A stretch of 64,000 bases of DNA, taken from contig JAYQJE010000001.1 of NCBI GenBank assembly GCA_038142005.1, forward strand, positions 1,116,001 through 1,180,000, given 5' to 3'. Position 1 is the first letter of the stretch; the number at the start of each line of letters is the position of its first letter. Both the position numbers and the translations under genes were made by a program. The stretch is from SHAN690 sp023262195. Lineage in GTDB: Bacteria > Bacteroidota > Bacteroidia > Flavobacteriales_G > Salibacteraceae. A model generated the notes under the pieces. The model was not told the origin of the DNA. It did no database searches and saw nothing but the letters and a program-made list of their open reading frames with translations. Below are positions 36,567-43,944 of the stretch, in pieces.

Positions 36567-37469
36567 ATGCTCAAAATTGCTTGGTGCGACATATATGCTC
36601 ATCCTTTGCCTGAGAATCATAGATTTCCCATGAGCAAGTATGAGCTGCTGCCTCAACAGCTACTGCACGAAGGCACAATAAAAGAGGAAAATTTTTTTGC
36701 TCCAATCCCCATTTCCACGGATGCGATTCTCGCGGTTCATGACCAAGAGTATTGGGCAAGACTGGATGCACTCGCCCTTGATAGGCATGAGATCCGGAAG
36801 ACTGGCTTTCCACTTTCTCGTCAGCTTGTAGATCGGGAGGTGACCATTATGAATGGAACAAAGATGTGTGCGGACTTTGCCTTGAAACATGGAGTCGCCA
36901 TGTATATTGCTGGTGGCACCCATCATGCGTTCACCAACCGGGGCGAAGGTTTTTGTTTGCTCAATGATATTGCTATTGCAAGTCAGTATTTGCTTGACCA
37001 TGGGTTGGCCAAACAGATTTTGGTAGTGGACCTGGACGTGCATCAGGGTAATGGCACAGCCGAGATTTTTCAAAACGAGCCACGCGTGTTTACGTTCAGT
37101 ATGCACGGAGGTAAAAACTATCCGATGCACAAAGAAAAAAGTGATCTAGATATCGAGCTGCCTGATGGTATAAAGGATAGCGAGTACCTCCATCTACTCG
37201 AAAGAAATTTGGACAATCTCCTTACACGAGTCCAACCTGATTTTATGTTTTTTCAATCGGGTGTTGACATACTTGAATCTGATAATTTGGGCCGACTTGG
37301 AGTGACCTTGGCTGGCTGCAAACGGAGAGATGAAATGGTGTTGAATGCCGCACACCGTGGAGAGATACCCCTTGTTGCATCGATGGGTGGCGGCTACTCT
37401 AAAGACATTAAGGTAATTGTGGAAGCTCATGCAAATACCTATCGGTTAGCACAGGATATTTATTTCTGA
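36567..37469 (+). CDS. Histone deacetylase family (AcuC-like) amidohydrolase
   Basis: About 300 residues, zinc amidohydrolase of the arginase/deacetylase fold. Visible are GGTHHAFTNRGEGFCLLND, the metal site DLDVHQGNGTAEIF, and FFQSGVDILESDNLGRL. It probably removes acetyl groups from small amines or proteins. I use ATG 36567 (MLKIAWCDIYAHPLPENHRF), where homology to the family begins; the frame opens 15 codons earlier. The last ten bases overlap a convergent gene. Confidence 0.9.
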   Translation: MLKIAWCDIYAHPLPENHRFPMSKYELLPQQLLHEGTIKEENFFAPIPISTDAILAVHDQEYWARLDALALDRHEIRKTGFPLSRQLVDREVTIMNGTKMCADFALKHGVAMYIAGGTHHAFTNRGEGFCLLNDIAIASQYLLDHGLAKQILVVDLDVHQGNGTAEIFQNEPRVFTFSMHGGKNYPMHKEKSDLDIELPDGIKDSEYLHLLERNLDNLLTRVQPDFMFFQSGVDILESDNLGRLGVTLAGCKRRDEMVLNAAHRGEIPLVASMGGGYSKDIKVIVEAHANTYRLAQDIYF

Positions 37470-38035
37470 CCAGTCCTGTGAGCTTCTCGCTGGAGCCTAC
37501 GTTTCGCTATTGCATCGAGCTTTTTTTGATAAGCATCTACATGCGGTAATGAAAGTTGCTTGGCCATTTGCCGCATCACTTTTTGCGCAGCACGGTGGCT
37601 CGCATATCCCCCAATTTCAAAGGGATTCTTGCCATCGGCAGTTTCAAGCAATACAAAATATGAATCTGAAGAGGAACTATTCCAGCTTTGAGAAATTCGC
37701 GCTGTGGCAGATAGCCCGCGAATGCGATACCACGTCAGCGTTATTTTATCGAAGTCATCAACCGATTCCCAAGTTCCGGTGCGTAAGCCCAAAAAGGAGC
37801 GGTATTGTCTGATCTTTCTGTGATTAAAATCGATCTCAACCCCTCGGAAGTCAAGAAACACAGCCACACAGGCCACGGTAAATAAAGCATAGGCGGCAGC
37901 TGAAATTATGTCGCCTTCGTTGATTGAATATATGGTCAGGCCAAGGCAGGTTAGTGCTGCAAAAAGACCTATGGTCGAGAGAATACCTGAAAATCGAGGC
38001 CCGTGAGAAATTCGCACAAATTGACCATCATGCAT
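37460..38035 (-). CDS. Hypothetical membrane protein
   Basis: 191 residues with two hydrophobic segments (about 18-35 and 44-60) followed by a soluble part with GVEIDFNHRKIRQYRSFLGL and FVLLETADGKNPFEI. This pattern resembles small membrane proteins with a PH-like cytoplasmic domain, but I cannot assign a family. Its start overlaps the stop of the upstream NAD(P)-binding gene by eight bases. Confidence 0.6.
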   Translation of the reverse strand: MHDGQFVRISHGPRFSGILSTIGLFAALTCLGLTIYSINEGDIISAAAYALFTVACVAVFLDFRGVEIDFNHRKIRQYRSFLGLRTGTWESVDDFDKITLTWYRIRGLSATARISQSWNSSSSDSYFVLLETADGKNPFEIGGYASHRAAQKVMRQMAKQLSLPHVDAYQKKLDAIAKRRLQREAHRTGQK

Positions 38036-38693
38036 GATCTATGTGTGCATTTGAGCGTTTGAAACGATATGATAACCCCTTTTGTGGTTTGAGCGCATTT
38101 GAGGCCATACTCGCTGCGACCTGTTGATCTTTTATTGCCTTGTATGCCTTCGGAATTATAAATGAGAATGCCTGCATAAATATTTTTCCCAGCGATTCTC
38201 CAAATCGAAACTGATCGCGAGGTCCAAGTAATAAACTTGGGCGATAGACATAAATGCTCTTGATGCCCGAAAGCTTTTTTATTTCCGATTCCATTCGACC
38301 TTTCACTTTGTTATAAAAGACTTTTGAATTGGCGTTGGCTCCTGCCGCACTGATTACATGAAGCTGAGCAACTTTTTGTCGTTGGGTAAACACCGCCAAC
38401 TTCACCACATACTCATAGTCGACTCTTCTGAACGCATCTTTGCCTCCTGCTTGAGCCATGGTTGTGCCTAAACAACAAAAAACGGCATCAACGTTGGGTG
38501 CGATCGATTTTTCAGTGAATTGGTCAAAATCAATGACCTGGACTGAAAGTTTTGGATGCTCTTCGGTTATTGGTCTTCTGACCAATATGGTCACTTTGCC
38601 TACATCTTCATTCAATAGCAATTGCTCAAGCAATGCCGTGCCAACCAATCCGGTGGAACCTACAATTATGAAATGCTTTTTGTTTCCGATCAT
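38028..38693 (-). CDS. Atypical SDR, NAD(P)H-binding (HTATIP2-like)
   Basis: 221 residues. The cofactor loop is IIVGSTGLVGTALLEQLL at the N-terminus; later motifs are CLGTTMAQAGGKDAFRRVDY and VISAAGANANSKVFYNKVKG, with YNxxKG as the catalytic pair. This matches the atypical SDR group that includes HTATIP2/YbjT-like proteins. Substrate unknown. It starts one base after the gldA stop, so it is cotranscribed with it. Confidence 0.85.
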   Translation of the reverse strand: MIGNKKHFIIVGSTGLVGTALLEQLLLNEDVGKVTILVRRPITEEHPKLSVQVIDFDQFTEKSIAPNVDAVFCCLGTTMAQAGGKDAFRRVDYEYVVKLAVFTQRQKVAQLHVISAAGANANSKVFYNKVKGRMESEIKKLSGIKSIYVYRPSLLLGPRDQFRFGESLGKIFMQAFSFIIPKAYKAIKDQQVAASMASNALKPQKGLSYRFKRSNAHIDHA

Positions 38694-38694
38694 C

Positions 38695-39594
38695 TTACTT
38701 GGTCAATTCCTTAAAGACATCTTCTAGTCGTTGTTCTTCTTTTTGTATGGTAAGCACACTCAAGCTTTGTGCTACTGCGAACTCGAAGATTTTTGGTCGA
38801 ATATCAATCTCAGAGCTACTGCCGAGGAGCCACATATTATCCGACACTTTTTTACCTCGCTAATACCGTTGATGCCTTGGAGTAAGTTGGCCGCAACAGC
38901 ATTGTCAAACTCTACACGGATTACCTGAGCAGTGGCACCAGATCGAAGATTCTTTGATTCATCATTTGCTACGATCATACCGTGATTGATGATGATTACT
39001 CGGTCGCAAATGGCTTCAACTTCTTGCATAATATGCGTACTCAGCATTACGGTCTTATCCTTACCCACAGTCTTGATCAGATTCCGAATCTCAACAATCT
39101 GGTTAGGGTCAAGTCCTGTAGTGGGTTCGTCTAAAATCAGCACTTCTGGGTCGTGTATCATCGCTTGGGCAAGGCCAACACGTTGTCGATATCCCTTGCT
39201 CAACGCCCCTATCTTTTTTGCGTTCTAAGGTCAAACCAACGCGTTCGATCATCTGATTAACGCGCTCTTTTTTATTCGATATTTTATGCACTCCAGCAAT
39301 AAACTCGAGGTATTCTCGCACATACATATCTGGGTAGAGTGGGTTGTGTTCGGGCAAATAACCAACTTTGGATTTAACTTCCATAGGGTTTTCAACCACA
39401 TCAAAACCACAGACCTCAACATTACCTACGGTTTGTGGTAAATAGCAAGAGATAATCTTCATCATCGTTGATTTTCCTGCTCCATTTGGGCCGAGAAAAC
39501 CAATGATATTGCCAGGCTCGATATCAAAACTTACATCGTCAAGGGCACGTTGTTCGCCATAGACCTTGGTTACAGATTTTACCTTTATTGACAT
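38695..39594 (-). CDS. gldA: GldA-type ABC transporter ATP-binding protein, two frameshifts
   Basis: Cytoplasmic ATPase of about 300 residues when joined. Walker A is GFLGPNGAGKSTMMKII, then GYLPEHNPLYPDMYVREYLE, the signature LSKGYRQRVGLAQAM, Walker B LILDEPTTGLDP and the switch His in MLSTHIMQEV. This combination is characteristic of GldA, one of the gliding-motility ABC proteins, although related exporters look similar. The frame shifts at an A6 run (39214-39219, expected A5) and an A6 run (38848-38853, expected A7). Corrected, the protein ends LEDVFKELTK. No gldF or gldG lies nearby. Confidence 0.85.
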
Positions 39595-39637
39595 GCTACG
39601 AATTTACTATTCCCGCAGGCACCGTTTGGCAAAGCGC

Positions 39638-40555
39638 TTAATCGTAGATTCTAAAACTGAAACGCTTTTCAAAACCTTCGATACCTTGGATGCCGCCAGT
39701 ATGAATAAAAAGGATATGTGAACCTTTTGCGTAATACCCATTGCGCAGCAGATCGAGCAATGCAAACATTGCTTTTCCGGTATATATAGGGTCGAGCACG
39801 AGTCCGGTCTTTTTGTGAAATGATCGCATAAATGTGATCAACTCCTCGGTCCATTTTGCATATCCACCGAAGTGATAGTCGGGTAGAATTTCATACGATG
39901 ATGGCATCAGCTTAGCGAAGCTTGAGTCTATTTCGATGATATCGTCCTTCAAGTTATCATGCTTATGCACTGGCACTCCGATAATTTTCTGACCTAGGTG
40001 ACGCGCATGAACCAATCCCGCGAAGGTCGTTCCGGTGCCCATAGCGCATACCACATAGTCATAGTCTTCGCAGCCTTCGAGTATTGCTTTGGATCCTTCA
40101 ATTCCAAGCAGGTTCGCGCCACCCTCAGGAATTATATAAGATTCTGGGAATAACTTGGCGATGTATTCGAGATATTCCGGGGTGTTCTTCTTTTTATAGT
40201 CGCTTCTCGAAATGAATTTCAGAAACATACCATTGGCTTGAGCCTCGGCTAAGGTTGGACTGAGCTCTTCCGGAATTTCACCACGTATGATACCTACACT
40301 TTTAAGTCCAGCATACTTGCATGCAGCAGCGGTGGCGGCAATATGATTAGAAAACGCTCCTCCAAAAGTTACAATGCGATCTATGCCGTCATCCTGTGCT
40401 TTTTCCAGATTTTTCTTGAGTTTGTAAAGTTTATTCCCACTGACTTTGGGATGTATTAAATCATCTCGTTTTACGCTGAGTTTAATTTCCATGGGTAGAG
40501 GAAAATCGATTAAATCTATCCTCGACTCATTCAGCTCTTTCCAATCTTCAAACAT
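39638..40555 (-). CDS. 1-aminocyclopropane-1-carboxylate deaminase/D-cysteine desulfhydrase family
   Basis: 305 residues, PLP enzyme of fold type II. The PLP lysine is in KVSGNKLYKLKKNL (near residue 44), followed by the substrate loop FGGAFSNHIAATAAA and the phosphate loop ICAMGTGTTFAG-like region AMGTGTTFAGL. In Bacteroidota these enzymes usually act on D-cysteine or related beta-substituted amino acids, so desulfhydrase activity is more likely than ACC deamination. Confidence 0.85.
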   Translation of the reverse strand: MFEDWKELNESRIDLIDFPLPMEIKLSVKRDDLIHPKVSGNKLYKLKKNLEKAQDDGIDRIVTFGGAFSNHIAATAAACKYAGLKSVGIIRGEIPEELSPTLAEAQANGMFLKFISRSDYKKKNTPEYLEYIAKLFPESYIIPEGGANLLGIEGSKAILEGCEDYDYVVCAMGTGTTFAGLVHARHLGQKIIGVPVHKHDNLKDDIIEIDSSFAKLMPSSYEILPDYHFGGYAKWTEELITFMRSFHKKTGLVLDPIYTGKAMFALLDLLRNGYYAKGSHILFIHTGGIQGIEGFEKRFSFRIYD

Positions 40556-40659
40556 GGATTCAAATTAAATGGATATCCTGCGAACTAAACCTGTTCTCAT
40601 TGGTTTCCTGATAGAACTCAAAAAGCAGTGAATATCCTATGTTTGACGGATTGAGCAGT

Positions 40660-40830
40660 ATGGATAATAAATCGAGACTAGAGCCAGAGGACTTTTATGA
40701 AAGTCCCGATGGCTACATTGTCTTTACAGAGAAGTATCACTTAAAGCGTGGATACTGCTGCAAGAGTGGCTGCAGACATTGTCCATATGGGTACAATAAA
40801 AAGACGGGCAGTATCAACAAGAAAAAATAG
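40660..40830 (+). CDS. DUF5522 small cysteine-rich protein
   Basis: About 56 residues from ATG 40660, or 63 from ATG 40639. It contains YIVFTEKYHLKRGYCCKSGC then RHCPYGYNKK, the signature of the DUF5522 family, a small protein with a likely metal- or cluster-binding Cys set. Function unknown. Homologues often sit alone or beside amino-acid genes. It precedes hutU by about 70 bases. Confidence 0.75.
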   Translation: MDNKSRLEPEDFYESPDGYIVFTEKYHLKRGYCCKSGCRHCPYGYNKKTGSINKKK

Positions 40831-40897
40831 TGGCCCGTTCACTCAAAGATCATATGTGATCAATTCAACATCTTTGGCCTTCAGTTAAAATCGTGCT

Positions 40898-42861
40898 ATG
40901 TCAGAAAACAATTTTAAATCAGAAATTTCTAAAGGAATTCCAGACCAGTTGCCGGCTGTGGTGCAATTGGATGAATCAGTGAGTCATGCTCCAAAGCGTA
41001 AAGAAATTCTGTCTGATGAGGAGAAAAAGTTGGCGCTTCGCAATGCGCTGAGGTACTTTCCGAAAGCTTGGCATGCGGAACTGATAAATGAGTTTAAAGC
41101 TGAATTGGATCAATATGGTAGAATCTATATGTATCGATTCCGACCATCTTACCCAATGCATGCCCGCACGATTGATGCATATCCAGGTAGTTCCCAACAA
41201 GCCAAGGCGATTCAATTGATGATCCAGAATAATTTGGATCCTGCAGTGGCTCAGCACCCGCACGAACTAATTACCTACGGTGGAAATGGTGCCGTATTCC
41301 AAAACTGGGCTCAATACCTTTTAACCATGAAGTATTTGAGCGAAATGACGGATGAGCAAACGCTCGTTATGTACAGTGGTCACCCAATGGGTTTATTTCC
41401 ATCACACAAGGAAGCACCACGAGTTGTGGTTACCAATGGTATGATGATTCCCAACTACAGTAGGCCCGATGATTGGGAAAAGTTCAATGCTTTAGGGGTG
41501 ACACAATATGGTCAAATGACGGCCGGAAGCTATATGTACATTGGTCCACAGGGAATTGTACACGGAACTACCATTACGGTGTTGAACGCCTGCCGTAAGG
41601 TAGGAGGAGGAACTGATGGAAGACTTTTTGTAACTGCGGGTCTTGGTGGAATGAGTGGAGCTCAGCCCAAGGCAGGGAATATCGCGGGAGTTGTAAGCAT
41701 CACTGCAGAAGTCAATCCGGCTGCGGCATATAAAAGACACGAACAAGGATGGGTTGATGAGGTGATTGAAGATGTGAATGAGGCGGTAGATACAGCGTTA
41801 GAGTGGATGGAAAGAAAAGAACCGCATTCCATCGCATATCTGGGAAACATTGTCACACTTTGGGAAACACTCGTTGAACGTGGCGTAAAGGTTGACCTTG
41901 GCTCTGATCAAACATCTCTACACAACCCTTGGGCTGGAGGCTATTATCCTGTAGGGTTGAGTTTTAAAGAGGCCAATGAAATGATGGCGAATGATCCTGA
42001 TGCCTTTAAAGCGCAAGTTCAAGAATCATTGAGAAGGCATGCTACAGCCATTAATAGGCTTACCGAAAACGGCATGTACTTTTTGATTATGGTAACGCAT
42101 TTCTGCTTGAGGCGAGTAGGGCAGGGGCGGATATCATGGCCGAAAATGGAATAGACTTCCGGTATCCATCTTATGTACAAGATATCTTAGGCCCAATGTG
42201 CTTTGATTATGGTTTTGGACCGTTTCGTTGGGTTTGCGCATCGGGTGATCCAGCAGATTTGGATGCTACGGACCAGATTGCCCGCGAGGTGTTGGATGAA
42301 ATTAGAAAGGAGTCTCCCACGGAGATTCAGCAGCAGATGGCTGACAATATTCAATGGATAAAAGAAGCGGGAAAGAACAAAATGGTGGTGGGTTCACAGG
42401 CAAGAATATTATATGCGGATGCTGAGGGCAGAATGAAAATTGCTGCCGCGTTCAATAAAGCCATCGCATCTGGGGAAATCGGCCCTGTAATACTCGGTCG
42501 CGATCATCATGATGTGTCGGGAACAGATTCGCCATACAGAGAGACCAGCAACATCTACGATGGGTCTCAATTCACTGCTGATATGGCCGTTCAAAATTTT
42601 GTTGGTGATGCCTTTAGAGGCGCCACTTGGATTAGTCTTCACAACGGTGGTGGAGTAGGCTGGGGTGAGGTTATCAATGGAGGTTTTGGTATGTTGCTGG
42701 ATGGTAGTCCTGAGGCTGATCGGAGACTCAAAATGATGTTGCATTGGGATGTGAACAATGGAATAGCTAGAAGAAGTTGGGCTCGAAATGACGAAGCCAT
42801 TTTTGCGATCAAACGAGCTATGAAGAACGAGCCAATGACGAACTGTAACCTATGCAAGTAA
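40898..42861 (+). CDS. hutU: Urocanate hydratase (long form), one frameshift
   Basis: Hydrates urocanate to imidazolonepropionate in histidine degradation, using tightly bound NAD. About 654 residues when joined, the long Bacteroidota form. Conserved blocks are LITYGGNGAVFQNWAQY, YSGHPMGLFPSH, VTAGLGGMSGAQPKA, and LGRDHHDVSGTDSPYRETSN in the C-terminal part. The frame breaks at a T5 run (42080-42084, expected T6); adding a T gives MYFFDYGNAFLLEASRAG. No hutH, hutI or hutG is in the window. The next gene overlaps its end by ten bases. Confidence 0.95.
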
Positions 42862-43124
42862 CAGTAGAGATTTCTATGTATCCCTTACGTGAAGATTATG
42901 AGCCATCCATCATTGAATTCATCAACCATATTAAAACGGCAGAAGACATTACTGTAAAGGTTAACCCATCAGCCACGCATCTGTTTGGAGATTATGACCG
43001 TGTCATGAATTCACTACAAGAAACCATCAAATTTTCGTTTCAGAAATACGGTAAGGTGGTATTCGCGATGAAGGTGTTGCACGGCAATTTGGAATACTCT
43101 TTGGAAGGGAAGAATCTGTTATAA
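42852..43124 (+). CDS. MTH1187/YkoF-like thiamine-binding family protein
   Basis: 90 residues: VTVEISMYPLREDYEPSIIE, EDITVKVNPSATHLFGDY and FAMKVLHG. This matches the MTH1187/YkoF-like ferredoxin-fold family, some members of which bind thiamine or hydroxymethylpyrimidine. No catalytic residues. It overlaps hutU by ten bases and probably shares its transcript. Confidence 0.75.
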   Translation: MQVTVEISMYPLREDYEPSIIEFINHIKTAEDITVKVNPSATHLFGDYDRVMNSLQETIKFSFQKYGKVVFAMKVLHGNLEYSLEGKNLL

Positions 43125-43155
43125 AAAAAGCCCCGCGAAAACGGAGCCTTTTTTG
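43123..43155 (+). terminator. Rho-independent terminator after the hutU transcript
   Basis: An imperfect hairpin (GCCCCG / CGGAGC core with a CGAAAA loop), preceded by seven A and followed by six T, directly follows the stop at 43124. Confidence 0.65.
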
Positions 43156-43160
43156 TTAAT

Positions 43161-43241
43161 ACCCGGGGCTCCGAGTCAAGCTCGGAGCACGATCGCAATG
43201 TCCATCCCGAATTTAATTCGGGACGTGTTTACCAATTTCCA
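43161..43241 (-). pseudogene. tRNA-Leu(UAA)-derived remnant with two arms replaced by palindromes
   Basis: Aligned by eye with tRNA-Leu 43522-43606 on the same strand. Shared parts: D-arm region (GGAAATTGGTAAACACG against GGAATTGGTAGACACG), variable arm (14 identical bases, 43187-43200 against 43545-43558), and 3' acceptor strand CCCGGGTA. Different: the anticodon arm is an eight-base perfect inverted repeat (43205-43212 with 43216-43223) and the T arm another (43168-43175 with 43181-43188). The 5' acceptor strand is missing, so it cannot be a normal tRNA. Its D-arm end overlaps the 3' end of the GIY-YIG ORF. Confidence 0.7.
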
Positions 43242-43483
43242 TCAACAAGCCACTCTAGATACTTTCTGCTTTTTTTCCTTTTCAGTCTAAGTTCTTCAGC
43301 ACGCGCTTCAAGTTCTGTGTGAAAAGGTTTTTTAGCCATCAATTTATAAGGAGCACCTTGCCTTTGTTGATTTCACAAAACCCATATTGTGCCTTTCGTC
43401 CAAACGCTGCTCAGGATTTTCAGAATAACCAATATAGTATCTATCGATTTTCTCGGAATACAGGATGTAGATGTAAAACAAAT
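43229..43483 (-). pseudogene. Short GIY-YIG nuclease-like ORF, frameshifted
   Basis: The first part reads FYIYILYSEKIDRYYIGYS, then ENPEQRLDERHNMGFVKSTK, the GIY-YIG core with YIL, YIGYS and the conserved Arg. After a one-base change near 43352-43357 the frame continues APYKLMAKKPFHTELEARAE, then KRKKSRKYLEWLVDGNW and a stop. This is the single-domain URI type (about 80 residues). The metal-binding Glu is seen in the second part. Starts available are TTG or an upstream codon; no good ATG is visible. It ends inside the tRNA-derived remnant. Confidence 0.65.
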
Positions 43484-43521
43484 CTAAACAAAGAAGGCCT
43501 ACAATTCTGTAAGCCTTCAAG

Positions 43522-43606
43522 TACCCGGGGCGGGGGTCGAACCCGCACGATCGCAATGATCACAGGATTTTAAGTCCTGCGTGTCTACCAATTCCACCAC
43601 CCGGGC
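43522..43606 (-). tRNA. tRNA-Leu (anticodon UAA)
   Basis: 85 bases. Acceptor GCCCGGG pairs with CCCGGGT (one G-T pair), discriminator A. The anticodon arm CAGGA / TCCTG encloses CTTAAAA with TAA as anticodon. A long variable arm (class II) and a T arm GCGGG / CCCGC with TTCGACC are present. CCA is not encoded. It is the intact member of three tRNA-Leu-related sequences here. Confidence 0.95.
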
Positions 43607-43650
43607 AGGGTGATTAATTTAATAGCGAGTCATGCATAAGAACCCAAACG

Positions 43651-43729
43651 CCATCCCGAATTTAGACTTCCGATCTGGTCAAAATCTGTGATTTTGTTTC
43701 AGATCGAGAATCCCGAATTCATTTCGGGA
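43651..43729 (-). repeat. Nested palindromes between the tRNA genes
   Basis: Between tRNA-Leu and the tRNA fragment lies a compact set of inverted repeats: CGATCTG / CAGATCG (43671-43677 with 43700-43706) enclosing CAAAATC / GATTTTG (43680-43686 with 43690-43696), and TCCCGAA / TTCGGGA (43711-43717 with 43723-43729). A half copy, CCCGAATTTA, lies near 43655. The TCCCGAA-type element also replaces the anticodon arm of the tRNA remnant at 43205-43223. Confidence 0.7.
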
Positions 43730-43757
43730 CAATTCCACCACCCGGTCAGGGTGATTA
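43730..43757 (-). pseudogene. 5' fragment of tRNA-Leu
   Basis: A 27-base stretch (43731-43757) repeats the first 17 bases of tRNA-Leu plus ten bases of its 5' flank (43590-43616), with one mismatch that breaks the acceptor stem (GACCGGG for GCCCGGG). It is cut off in the D arm, exactly where the palindrome TCCCGAA / TTCGGGA begins. Not a functional tRNA. Confidence 0.7.
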
Positions 43758-43766
43758 CTCTTTAAC

Positions 43767-43792
43767 AAAAAGCCTCCGATAGGAGGCTTTTC
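43767..43792 (-). terminator. Rho-independent terminator after tRNA-Gly
   Basis: Hairpin AGCCTCC / GGAGGCT with a four- to five-base loop, flanked by A and T runs, just past the 3' end of tRNA-Gly on the minus strand. Confidence 0.8.
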
Positions 43793-43796
43793 TTAG

Positions 43797-43869
<73 letters not shown>

Positions 43870-43944
43870 AAAAGGACGGCAAAAATAAATTAATCTTTCA
43901 TTCGTGAAAATCAGTTTTCATAGAATCCATCGGCCCAAAGAAAA

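Noticed and set aside
36660..37130. 156-codon minus-strand open frame
   Set aside because: Antisense to the HDAC-family gene, whose catalytic motifs are clear on the plus strand.
40898..42861. hutU as two separate genes
   Set aside because: The two open frames meet at a T5 run, and adding one T joins them into a continuous urocanase with all conserved blocks.
43168..43188. Inverted repeat as a terminator of the hutU transcript
   Set aside because: It lacks a T run, a better terminator lies at 43123-43155, and it fits exactly the T-arm position of the tRNA-derived remnant.
43161..43757. CRISPR-like array
   Set aside because: The palindromes are few, unequal in spacing and partly tRNA-derived; there are no regular spacers and no cas genes.
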